A DNA stretch of 64,000 bases from positions 3,875,988 through 3,939,987 of the forward strand of contig JACGCM010000779.1 of assembly GCA_014058105.1 (NCBI GenBank). The letters run 5' to 3'. The translations under genes and the position numbers were made by a program. This DNA comes from Kingdonia uniflora. Taxonomy: Eukaryota > Streptophyta > Magnoliopsida > Ranunculales > Circaeasteraceae. This document shows positions 24,814 to 35,883 of the stretch, one piece after another. Position 1 is the stretch's first letter, and each line of letters begins with the position of its first letter. The notes below the pieces were generated by a model. That model saw only the letters and a program-made list of their open reading frames with translations. It had not been told where the DNA came from and did no database searches.

Positions 24814-27800
24814 GACTGCCAAGGAACTGTGGGATTCCCTGGATAAGAAGTACAAGACAGAAGATGTAGGTACAAAGAAATTTGTTGTCAGTCGATTAAT
24901 TGACTTCAAGATGATAGGCTTTAAGTCAGTAATCAGTCAAGTGCAAGAGTTGCAAATTATCCTGCATGACATTCATGCATAAGGAATGATTCTGAGCCAA
25001 TCATTTCAAGTTGCTTCATTAATTGAAAAATTACCTTCATCCTAAAAGGAATTTAAGAATTATTTGAAGCACAAACGCAAGGAGATAAAGTTTAAGGACT
25101 TGATCGTATGTTTGAGAATTGAAGAAGACAGTCGCAATAGTGAGAAAGCGATTGAAATTGGTTCATTGGAATCAAGGGCTATGTTGTTGAAGGCAATCCT
25201 TCAAACAATAAGGGTAAATCCCATAAGAAGAATGGGAAGAAGGGTAATAACCCTACACAGGGTCTAACCGGAAGAGACTTCAAGAATTTTTATGGGAATT
25301 GCCATAACTGCGGTAAGAAAGGGCGCCGCAGAAAGGACTGCAGGAAGAATAAAGGCAATTCTTCAAAGAATCAGCCCCTTCAAGCTAGCGTGTATGAGTT
25401 GGAGAACCTTTCTACTATGGTCTCTGAAGTGAACTTGATCAGTAACGCCAAAGATTGGTAGATTGATACTGGAGTAACACGCCACATTTGTTCTGATAAA
25501 ACCCAGTTTTTGTCATAAAACAAAGTGGACAGTAATGAAAAAATGTACATGGGAAACTTTGCAACTTTTGTGGTTGAAGGAGTTGGAAAGGTTGTCCTAA
25601 AGTTCACATCAGGAAAATAACTTACTCTGAATGAAGTTTTGCATGTTCCAGATATTCGAAAGAATTTGGTGTCTGAATCAGTTTTAAGTAAGAAAGATTT
25701 TAGGCTAGTCTTTGAGTCAGACAAATGTGTCTCGACTAAAAGTGGAATGTTTGTAGGAAAGGGCTACTTGTGTGATGGTCTGTTTAAATTTAATGTTGAT
25801 GTAACCCCAATGTTTATCAATAAAATTGAAGGTTCTACTTACATTCTTGAGTCTTTTAATTTTTGGCATGCACGATTAGGCCATGTTCATAATAGTTCAT
25901 TACGCAGATTAATGAATTTAGGATTGTTGCCTAAATTCAGCATTGATTGCAAACAAAAATGTACAACATGTGTGGAAGCAAAGTTTGCAAAACAACCCTT
26001 TCAATCAGTTGATAAAAGGAAGACAGTACCTCTCGAATTAATTTACAGCAATTTATGTGACTTAAAATTCGTCCAAACAGGAGGTAGGAAAAAGTATTTT
26101 ATTACTTTTATCGATGACTGTACTAGGTACAGTCATGTGTATCTACTCCGAGGTAAAGATAAAACATTAGAAATGTTTACGCTTTACAAAAATGAGGTTA
26201 CGAATCAACTTGAAAAGAAGATTAAAACCTAGAGGTGGTGAATATGTTTCATCCGCTTTTGAAGAGTTCTGTGCTCAGAAAGGGATTATTCACCAAACTA
26301 CTGCACCTTATACACCTCAACGAAATGGAGTTGCTGAGAGGAAAAACAAAACTTTGAAAGATATGGTCAATGTCATGTTGATTAGATCTGTCTCGCCGCA
26401 AAACTTGTGGGGGGAAGCCTTACTTTTAGCAAACTATTTACTGAATAAGATTCCTCATAAGAAGACAAATAACATTCCTTATGAACCTTGGAAAGGTAGA
26501 GTACCTTTCTTTAAATTCATAAAAGTGTGGGGGTGCCTTGCAAAAGTGTGCATTCCAGTTCCCAAAAGTGTGAAGTTGGGACCAAAAATCATTGACTGTA
26601 TTTTTATTGGCAAAGCTAATAATAGCAGTGCATTCAGGCTTCTGGTACACAAATCAGAGATCACTGATATACATGAGAATACATTCATCGAATTACGTGA
26701 TGCTATCTTTTTTGAGGATATATTCCCAAGCAAAAAGAGTGATAATACAAATTCTCTTAAAAGATCACATGACATTGCTTCAAGTAGTGATCTTCAGCCT
26801 GAAAGTTCTGAGCAAGCTTCAGAACTTAGACGTGGCCAACGTGTTAAGACCGCATCGTAAGAATCGGTCTGGAATATCTAACTAACCTGTTAGAAAATGA
26901 ACCTCAAACCTTCAAGGAGGCCATGTCAACTCCTGAGGCTCCTAGTTGGAAAAAGGTAGTGCATAGTAAAATTAATTCTATTATGCAAAATCATACGTGG
27001 GAGTTGGTAACTCTTCCACCTTGTAACAAACCAATCAGTTGTAAATGGATCTTCAAGAGGAAGATGAAACTTGATGGTTATATAGACAAGTACAAGGCGC
27101 GACTTGTTGCTAAGGGATTTAGGCAAAAGGAGGGCCTAGATTTCGACACTTATTCACCAGTTATAAGAATAACATCCTTACGAATGTTGATAGCTATTGC
27201 AGCTTTGCATAAGCTTGAAATACATCAAATGGATATGAAAACAGCTTTTCTAAACGGTGAATTAGATGAGGAAATTTATATGAACCAACCTGAAGGGTTT
27301 ATTGTCCAAGGACAAGAACACAAAGTTTGTAAACTTGTGAAGTCCTTGTATGGATTAAAACAAGCGCCCTTACAATGTCATGCAAAGTTTGATCATGTTA
27401 TGATCATGGATGGATTTAACATCAATGAATGTGATAAATGTGTATATTATAAACGCATTGATGTTGCATGCGTAATTGTACGTCTCTATGTAGACGATAT
27501 GCTGATTTTAGAGACTAATATTAATGTAATAAAGTCCACTAAGAAAATGCTGACCAGGAACTTCGACATGAAGGACCTAGGTATTGCAGATGTTATTCTT
27601 GGAATCAAGATTAATAGGACATCACAGAGAATTATGTTGTCACAAACACGTTATATTAAAAATGTGCTTAAGAGATTCAATAAGTTTGAGTGTAAAGGTG
27701 TTGAAACACCATTTGATAGAACTCAACAGTTAGCAAAAAATAAGGGAGAAAACGTTTCTCAACTTAAGTACTCACATATCATAGGCAGTCTCATGTATAT

Positions 27801-28311
27801 TATGAACTGCACCAGACCAGATATTTAGTATGCAGTAAGTAAACTGAGTCGATATACGAGTAATCCAAGAGATGCACATTGGGTGGCACTCGTTAGGGTT
27901 TTAAAGTACTTAAAGTACACCCTACACTATGGTTTGTACTACACTACTTATCCAGCTGTACTTGAAGGATATAGTGATTCAAATTGGATTTCAGATACTG
28001 ACGAGTCAAAATCTACTATTGGATATGTGTTTACACTTGGAAGTGCAACAGTATCATGGAAATCTCAGAAACAAACATGTATAGCTCGTTCCACGATAAA
28101 ATCTGAGTTCATTGCTTTGGACAAAGCTGAAGAAGAAGTAAAATGGCTTCAAGAGTTTCTAAAGGATATTTCTTTATGGCCACAACCTGTGCCTGCTATA
28201 TGTATTCATTGTGATAATCAAGTAGCACTAGCAAGGGAGAAGATCAAGTGTATAATAGTAAGTCACGACATATACGTTGTAGACATAATATCGTTAAGCA
28301 GTTACTTGTGA
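24258..28311 (+). pseudogene. copia gag-pol, multiply broken
   Basis: Gag begins at 24258 and its 5' part is duplicated. Its zinc knuckle near 25300-25342 has lost the His (CHNCGKKGRRRKDC). The protease core reads IDTGVTRHIC after a TAG at about 25459. Integrase (25639-26232, then another frame at 26192-26860) has the HxH/CxxC zinc finger, but the first catalytic Asp position reads Asn (YSNL). FIDDCTRY and VAERKN are kept. RT (26923-27828) keeps its YVDD box near 27490. A TAG at 27826-27828 separates it from RNase H (27883-28311, ending early). It cannot make a full polyprotein. Confidence 0.9.
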
Positions 28312-29012
28312 ATTGAATAATATCCATTGATTTTGTAAAATCTCAAGACAACCTTGCGGATCCGTTTACAAAAGGTTGTCGAAAGGGTAAACATACTGTA
28401 CATCAAAAGGAATGGGATTAATACGGCCAATTCACGAGTAATCTCAATGGTAACCTAACCTAGTTGACTGGAGGATCCCAAGATCTAGGTTCAATAGGAA
28501 AACTGGTTGAGGGTTATTCACGCAAGCACTGAGGAGACTAGGTCTCCATCTCATTCCTGATATAACATTGCAACCTGCAGAGTTTATTAGGATAAATTTT
28601 ATTTTGAATGATTCTTATAGCTTGTGTATACAAGTAGAGTACGGCAGGGTACTCTTAATAGGAAATCACCTATGTGAGTGAGAAGTGAGGGTCGCTTCCA
28701 TGAGAATTGAGATGATTGAATTCTCTAATAGCACTCATGAATCCGAGATTGTCCAAGGCCAAAATGGACACAACATTTAGAACTGTCTGTGACAAGAACG
28801 AAACTGTATGAATACTATTGTTTAGGCTTACATCAACGACTGAATAGTTCAGGACATCACGTTTACTGCTTAGCCAAGTATGTCTGATAGTGTTTCACTA
28901 GAGAAGGTTCAAGTCCACAAGATACTTTTTTCGATGAAGAGCCATTCCTACCATTACTCTCAAGATTCTTGTTCGTTCTCATCTTTCTCGTTTTCATTCA
29001 AATGTGGGGGAT

Positions 29013-29664
29013 TATTGGAAAAAATGCATATCTTTTCTTTGTGGTTTGAATAAAACCTTGGTGATTACTACTAGTCCCACATTAGATAAGTAAAAGGAGT
29101 ATTTTCACTTTATATTGGGTTACACATGTATAACATGTGTAAGTAAGTGGTCCCCTCACAAGTGTGTGAGGCAAGTGTGTGAAGGCTTGTTATGGGGATG
29201 CCCATGGGATTGCGTGCACGAACCAACCCATGACCAATTTGGACTATTTTATAGATTCAATTCGAATAAGATTGTATTCGAATTATCTGGCAAGAAGAAT
29301 CTTTTTGAATAGATTATGATTCTATTCGAATAGAATATACAATTATCTTCAAAAGACACAACTCTTTGTGTCTTGGAACGCAATCCTATCTACAGGTGCT
29401 TCTAAAGGACACCTTCTCCTTTATTTAAATAATCATTCTTGATGTGTTTGACAGATAGTTCGATAGGCGTATCGACTTGAGTGTTTCAAGTCTATACGAT
29501 TCGATCGTTGTATCTTGGGAGACAGGCACCGTGAAAATTGTGAAGCACCATACTCAAGGTAAAATATGTCTTAAGGAAATTGTAGTGACTGCAAGCCTCG
29601 ATCTTCAATATTTTCAATTTCTTTTTCGTTCATCTTCAACTCAATTCTGAATACATGTTCTATA
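29013..29664 (+). repeat. 3' LTR of the copia element
   Basis: 652 bp from tattggaaa to ttctata, after a purine-rich tract (aatgtgggggat). The first base pair reads TA instead of TG, and the last reads TA. The downstream duplicate of its end still reads TACA. A 17-bp local repeat (gtgtgaggcaa region) is extra relative to the 5' LTR. Confidence 0.88.
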
Positions 29665-29962
29665 GTAGGTGGTAAAAATCGGGACATAATGGTGTAGAGT
29701 GGCTCCGTAACAGTTTTGTAACTAAATGAAGTAAAACATTGATCATGAAGCTTAAAATTGACTTAGTCAAGCAGAAAACAAAAAACAACATCATGTGTCT
29801 TCGACTCAATTCTGAATACATGTTCTACAGTAGGTGGTAAAAATCGGTACATAATGGTGTAGTATGGCTCCATAACAGTTTTGTAACTAAATGAAGTATA
29901 ACATTGATCATGAAGCTTAAAATTGACTTAGTCAAGCAGAAAACAAAAAACAACATCATGTG
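29633..29962. repeat. 165-bp tandem duplication across the LTR end
   Basis: 29633-29797 and 29798-29962 are two copies, differing at a handful of positions. Each holds the last 32 bp of the 3' LTR, the GTAGG target copy and 128 bp of flank, so the duplication happened after the copia insertion. Confidence 0.95.
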
Positions 29963-30719
29963 CAGCAAAACAATACACAGCAATGCCAGTAAATTGGCGG
30001 TAAAGCAATAAACACAATGGCTATCACTTACGTTCCGTGCCTTAACTGTGCCAATATTTCCAACTTGGGATCATGTTTCTTTACTTGGGTTATTACTATC
30101 AAATCATGATATCTACTCAGTTACTCCTCTTTTGATTTTGCAGGTAAATATCAAGATTTGAGTTAAAGTTCAGCTCTATTATTAGAACTTTTCTAGTCCA
30201 AAGTTGATCAAAGAGAACATGGAATGGCAGAGAAATGACATACAAAAGACTAACAATGTAATGAAAGGAAGACAACAACATTTTCAACACGTAAAAAAAT
30301 ATGCATAAATAAGTTAGCAAATAAACTCAAATTTGAGGTTGTTTCATACTTGGGATTGGCATCGAGAAAAAAAAATTATCAACTAAACTTGTATAAAATT
30401 ATCGTTTCTCTGAAATCTAAACATGAAACACTAAGAATTCATAATATTTGTCTGTAGATCGGTAAGAAAAAGATCTAGAGTACTCAAGAGTTCTACACTG
30501 AAATTTTTAGGAAAAAAAAACACCCTAGAAGCATTTAAACCCTGACATAATCCTTTTTAGAGTCGCTAAACGTAGCGTCACGAAGCCTGGGAGCCAGCCC
30601 AACAACCCTAAGATCCAATATGTGTGTGCGTGCAAGCAAGCTATGCTGAGCAAATCTAATCAGGCAGTAAGAGATAATTTATTGTCGACGTGATGACGTT
30701 CTTGAAGTTCCACTATCCT
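29963..30719. other. unannotated AT-rich stretch
   Basis: No gene, RNA or repeat family recognised. Confidence 0.4.
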
Positions 30720-31930
30720 CCGATATTGTCGTTTGTTGACAAAAACAACTTAGGTTAGAGTGTGTGTCGGTTGACTCAAGTATCGTTGATAGAGTGTTTA
30801 GGATTTGATCTTTAAGAAGTGTTAAGCATGGCTATGGTGATTTGATCACAAGAAGCGTTTAAGAAGTTTGGCAATCATCGCACGGAGAATCCCCGAAGCC
30901 GGTATCAGAAATCCTTTTTTCTTTATTCATTTGAAAATACGGTTTTTGTTTTAAAAACAAAGAAAAATGATTTTCCACTTAAAATTGAGTTTTGGGTAAA
31001 ACTGTTTTTGACCTGGGCGCCCAGCTATCACCCAGGTTACGCCCAGGTCCTACTGGTCTTTCTGGCTATGTTTTTCTTAGTTCTTATATAAGACTTGGTC
31101 GCCCAGCTAAGCTCCCAGGTGGCGCCCAGGTCCTACTGGCTTTTTATTTGAGATTCTTTGTATGGTACTTGGGTGTCCAGTTGATCACCCAGGTAGCACC
31201 CAAGTCTCTTTCAGATTATTCTATTCTCCATTGAGTTGTCCTCGAGATTCTCATCTTTAATGATCTTTTCTAATTTTCTTTAAGTTGTACTTGTTTGAGA
31301 TAAATCTTTAACTTTTGTCACTCAATCTAGGGATTTCATCTCTTTGAAGAAAACCATATTTAAACCCTAGAACTTATCAATCTGATATTCACTTAAATCA
31401 TTAGCTCCATTGTTTATCAAGAGAATCGAGGTTGTTGAGAGAGAAACTATAAAGATTATCCTAAGCTTTGGGTATTTGATTTGAGGAATTCCAAAAGGCA
31501 TTTCAAAACACTCAAATCGAAAAACAAATCTTAATCTTAAATTCTTCATTGCACGGGGATTCGAGTGTGGCGAAGCTTTAAGATACAAGCGGCGAAGCTT
31601 TGCGGCGTATGCTTATCTCGGTGATTCACGGAGATAGTAAAGACTAGAGAGGACGCGAAGACTTTGGCTAGGGTTTGGCGAGGTAAGCGGATACTTAGTG
31701 AGGAAACAAAGGCGTTGTTGAACTCTTGTGTAACGGTTGATTAATTTACTAGTGGATTTCTTAGGCCAGAGGTTTTCACCCATTTGTGGGTTTCCTTCGG
31801 AGTATATATTGTGTCCTTTAAGTTTCTGTTCTTAATATTTGTTATTTCTTGTGGCATAGTAGGTTTGTGAGAACGAGTTTTTTAGATATAACCTATTCAC
31901 CCCCTCTAGGTTAGTTTACTAGATTGTTTT
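30720..31930 (+). mobile_element. probable LTR relic (copia-type)
   Basis: The left part starts near tgttgacaaaaac (30734). The right part has the wording of a plant retroelement LTR end: a gtggatttctt...ggtttcctt stretch at about 31750-31795, then attcaccccctctagg at about 31893. Between 31013 and 31205 a motif built on gggcgcccag/cacccagg occurs three times. Limits are uncertain and no coding region is attached. Confidence 0.4.
31013..31205. repeat. three-fold gcgcccag/cacccagg repeat
   Basis: Copies start at about 31013, 31097 and 31168. Each has a half-palindromic core (ctgggcgcccag or variant) followed by cacccagg or cccaggt and cccaggtcctactgg. The third copy is the most decayed. Confidence 0.75.
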
Positions 31931-32008
31931 GAATTTCAGTTCTTTAGATGTTTTGACACAGTTAAATAAAAATTGTACGAGAACCAATGTTATCCAGTAT
32001 ACCCCCAG

Positions 32009-32720
32009 TGTCACGGCCCGGCTCGGGGGCGGCTTTATAGTTCCCGGAGAACAACGGAAAATGAGGTCGTGCGGCATACATGCACGTGTGGCCGGCATGT
32101 ACAAGCGTTCTTGATTCGGTGCGACGGCGCCAGTGGAATATACTCACGGATGTTAAAGCAACATTCAGATCATTCTGTATACACGTGAGGGGTTGTCGAA
32201 TATGTATTCAGAATAGGCGGCAATGTCAAAAGTTCCCTGAATAATCCCTACAATGTAATCACTCTTGACTGGGCGCGTGGTACGGATAACACACCTGTCC
32301 TAGCAGCGGGTCAGGGTAGCTCAATATGCTGGGTCCCAGATATATGTAAATGGGCAATGAGCCTGGACTAACTTAAGGGAATAACATAGTCCATTTATAA
32401 GGGGCGGTGCGTCTCGATTGGCTAGTGGGACATAGCGGGGGCATAATGGTCCCGCGTATAACCCTATCCGGGAAGCGGCCCGTATTACAAGGCAATATCT
32501 CCTGGCACTTCCTATGCCAAAGAGAATTCATGAACATCTCTTGTGGATCATCCACGAGTCGGGGTCCAAGATGACCGAGCTAAAAAGCTTACTTTGTCAT
32601 GGGGAGGTTGAGACCAACTTCTTCCTTAATATAGCTATCAAGTAAATAGCTTGTTTCCAAAAGGAAACATCAAATGTGGAGACAAAGCGTGCTGGCACTT
32701 CTCGCCCCCTTAACAAAATT
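32009..32720. other. GC-richer fragment, possible LTR piece
   Basis: Starts TGTCACGGCCCGG, which is like the first bases of some gypsy LTRs, and is noticeably richer in G+C than its neighbours. No conserved coding frame is visible. Both strands carry only short frames. Confidence 0.3.
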
Positions 32721-32794
32721 TGTTTTCAACGAAACTTGGCATGTAGTTATATTAAGATATAAAGAACCAGAGGCGGAGCTAGGATTTCATGTTT

Positions 32795-32815
32795 GGGGGG
32801 GGGGGGGGGGGGGGG
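32795..32815. repeat. 21-bp poly-G run
   Basis: An uninterrupted G run directly after an aggcggagctaggattt phrase, which is common at the ends of plant repeats. Confidence 0.9.
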
Positions 32816-32879
32816 TAGGTAGCGTTCGCTAGGGCATCACATACAATACATATGCTTATGTATGCAATATGAATCATAT

Positions 32880-33320
32880 GAACACCTCTAACATCAAGGT
32901 ATGCGATTCTGGTTTGGCATACCGGTATACATGAATCCCATACTATTTTCGTCCAACAAGGAGTTACAGTTTTTCACCCGCGCATTGAACCATTCAGCTC
33001 CAACAGAAAAGAAAAAAAACCCGAATGATTTGTGGAAGAAACATATAAGTAAAACAGAAAGAAAAAAAACCAAATGACTTGTTTATATCAGGCTAGGCGC
33101 ATAACAGATAAGCGGGTGGGATAAAAAAAATAGCGCGCGCTTAACCGTTTACCCCCTGATGACATGGACAGTATGCGAATACTCCTTGCCAAGTTTAGGT
33201 TTCGCATACTTTGAAGGGGTATGGGGGTAAGTATGTTGAACCCCATACCCTAGTTAGAATGGGTTTTTGCAAGAGTATGTGAAAACCTTAACAGCATACC
33301 ATGCGGTGGAGGTGCTCTAA
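32880..33320. mobile_element. possible MITE
   Basis: The left end (gaacacctctaacatcaagg, then tatgc) and the reverse complement of the right end (agagcacctccaccgcatgg, then tatgc) match at about 17 of 25 positions, giving candidate terminal inverted repeats of a 440-bp unit without coding capacity. No convincing target-site duplication was found. Confidence 0.3.
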
Positions 33321-33799
33321 GCATGAGCACATCCAAAATTATCAATATTTCTTCGGAGTCTAGGTTCCCCAGTCCTAGGAGCAAGCTCCTCCACATATGT
33401 TCCTTCAAACAATCAACTTACACCTGGACTCCTTTAAATATGAAAAAGTTTGGTTGTTTAAGGTTTCTTTAAAGTCAAAATTACCCTTGTTGAAACAATT
33501 ATTTCCATTAATTTCTCTTTTTGTAGGTTATCTCTTGACCTAGACCAAACTCGAACTACCTTAATGTCAAACTCACGCATTATACACGTGACATGAATAG
33601 TCAGCTTTGCCACCTAGACCACGAACTGATAAAGAACATGGATCGAGCTCTACAACAAAATATAAAAAAGTTAAAGACACCTATTTTCCACAAACTAAAC
33701 AGATAAACATTCAATTTCTACTTACCTCATTATTTAGAGAACGTACTTCTACACGATAATGAGTTGCGGGTAAGATCTATATAAAGAAAAGGTTCCAGA
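33321..33799. other. no feature seen
   Basis: AT-rich sequence without recognisable genes. It may include the U3 part of the LTR that ends at 34116. Confidence 0.35.
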
Positions 33800-34116
33800 T
33801 GAGATAAAAGGCAGAAAAACTAGATTCTCTAGACTCTAACACTGGAATCTCTAGATTCTAAACACCACAAAACTTCTTATTTCAAGATTAAGCATTTCTA
33901 GTTCAAGAGATCATTTGTAATAAAATATCAGCCTCAAACAATAAAAGTTACAGTTACTAAACCTTCAACTCGAAGTCGTGATTTTTTCCCGATTCAAAGG
34001 TTTTCCACGTTAAATCACCTGTGTCATTTCTTGTATTACATTAATTTTTGTCATATATACATTTGGTGTAAGATCTAATTTTGAGCTATTTCGAGCTACA
34101 GAATTAGGTCATTACA
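33800..34116 (+). repeat. 3' part of the 5' LTR of a Tat-lineage element
   Basis: Ends in ...gtcattaca, directly followed by tttggcatcgtttgtagg, a mutated form of the TTTGGCGCCGTCTGTGGG phrase that follows the 5' LTR in Tat/Retand-type elements. The stretch ttttttcccgattcaaaggt (about 33980) is typical of plant LTR U5. The LTR start could not be fixed. Confidence 0.55.
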
Positions 34117-34195
34117 TTTGGCATCGTTTGTAGGAAGGAAGACATTTTCACGATATCCTAAGGCATACATTCAATCAGCTATCCATTTTCAATCA

Positions 34196-35577
34196 TGGTC
34201 ACTTCTAAGCGACCGACAACAGGCATCCAACTCGATCTTTCAGTTGAACCAGAATAGCTCGCTGAACTATGGGGGAATCTCCACACCGAAGCAGAAAAGT
34301 GTAATGAGCTCAAGCGTCAGTTAACTCTTGATCGTGAGCTCCGCGACAAAGAGCTCTAAAATGTATGACAAGCTTATTTGACAGCATTTAAGCGACATGA
34401 AAAACATATGACAACCATGCAGACTATATTACAAGCTTTGCATGACACTCAACAACTTCCCAAACCAGAGATTGTAATCAAGTGCCTGCAAACTCCTGAG
34501 TTTCTGTACGAGAAAGATTAGGACCTTGAAGAGCAACCAGAAAGCCATTTCCAGAAATTTCCAACACGAACATCAACCTTCCATTTATTTAGGCGGTGAA
34601 GTTAAGTCTGATATCAGCAAAGGTTTCTAGCCTTCCAAGCGTCAAGAGGAAGAACAACGACCTCAACCCCGGATTCCAGCATGTGATCGCTTGAGTGAAG
34701 GCACCGGTACTCATAATCCTCGACCAGCTCGCCAAGTCACTCAGGCCACACGTCAGTGCATCATACAAGAACACATGGATCAATGTATTAAGGTGGTGAT
34801 TAAAGCTTAAGCTCTAGGGAGACAGGACGACTTCACCAAGTTACAAGGAAGTCCCATTGCCAAAGAGTTTTTCGATATAGAAGTTCCAATACGTTTTCGT
34901 ACTCTGAAGATACGTAAATACAAAGGCACCGATCCGAAGGAGTACATTCAGCAATTCCGAGATTCCTTGGGATTGTACTCAAACCTCAACCATATTCTAT
35001 TTCGTCTGTTCGTAATAAGTCTGTAGGGAGAACCGCTACGGTGGTTCCACTCTCTCCCTGAAGATTTCATCCTTATATTCGATCAACTATAAAAGAATTT
35101 CGTTAAGACTTATGCTCACAATAGAGATAAGGAAGAGAATTTATATTCTCTTATTAGTCTCAAACAGTCACAAGGAAGCTCGAGGCCTTTGCGAAGAAGT
35201 TTCTGGAACTCGCAAGAAAAGTTGATAATCTAGATCAGAAAATAGTTATTACTACTTTCACCAATGTGCTCCAACTCGATTACAAAGCCAAGGAGCATCT
35301 CTTCTTAAACAAACCAACGACCTTGGAGGATATGATCACCAAGGTCAATGGGTATGTCGACCTTGAATGGATGATGACCGAAAGGCATAAATCTACTAAA
35401 TTTGTCCTAACCACTAAAGGTCCAAACACAAAATGTAACATTAAACCAAAGGAGGACCAGGGTAATCAAAAGCGTTCAAAGGCAAACACATGCAAACCTC
35501 GAAAAGGCAATTTATTGCCCAAACCGGTCCTCCTCAAGATGAATGTCCGAATCTCTTTAATTTTCCCGTTCTCGTAA
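34196..35577 (+). pseudogene. element D gag remnant
   Basis: The ATG at 34196 opens a frame stopped by TAG after about 20 codons. Further downstream are the Tat capsid-like region (about 34900-35200) and a C-terminal stretch at 35266-35577 with DMITKVNGYVDLEW and basic tails. Several frames are needed to read it. Confidence 0.75.
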
Positions 35578-35883
35578 ATGACAAGTTCTACCGTATATCT
35601 CAATCGTTGAGTCGATCGAGGGAAAACCATACTGCGTACATCACAAGGTAAATCATCATGAAACTGACAATTGCTATGCTTTATAGAGGTTGCTAGAGTA
35701 TATTTTCAAAGACGAGAGAATGCATAAGTATATTGTCGATCTGGAATTATACAAAAATGGTAGCTACAAGACGCAGATCGAAATAGTCAGGTCAAAGATC
35801 AAGCTAAGGAGAAACACCTGTACCATAGCAGCATGATCGTGATCCATGAGATTAACAACTCTTGCAGATTTAAATGAAGGAGA

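Larger units (their letters stand above)
24000..29664 (+). mobile_element. decayed Ty1/copia element with GTAGG target duplication
   Basis: This 5665-bp element is flanked by perfect GTAGG duplications (23995-23999 and 29665-29669). The 5' LTR is deleted internally and at its end. The 3' LTR is 652 bp. Gag, protease, integrase, RT and RNase H follow in copia order (integrase before RT). Capsid and RT wording recall TNT1/Tork-like elements (weak inference). LTRs differ visibly, so insertion is not recent. Confidence 0.92.

Noticed and set aside
30992..31234. 80-codon protein gene
   Set aside because: The frame lies across the three-fold gcgcccag repeat and no conserved domain is seen. Most likely chance.
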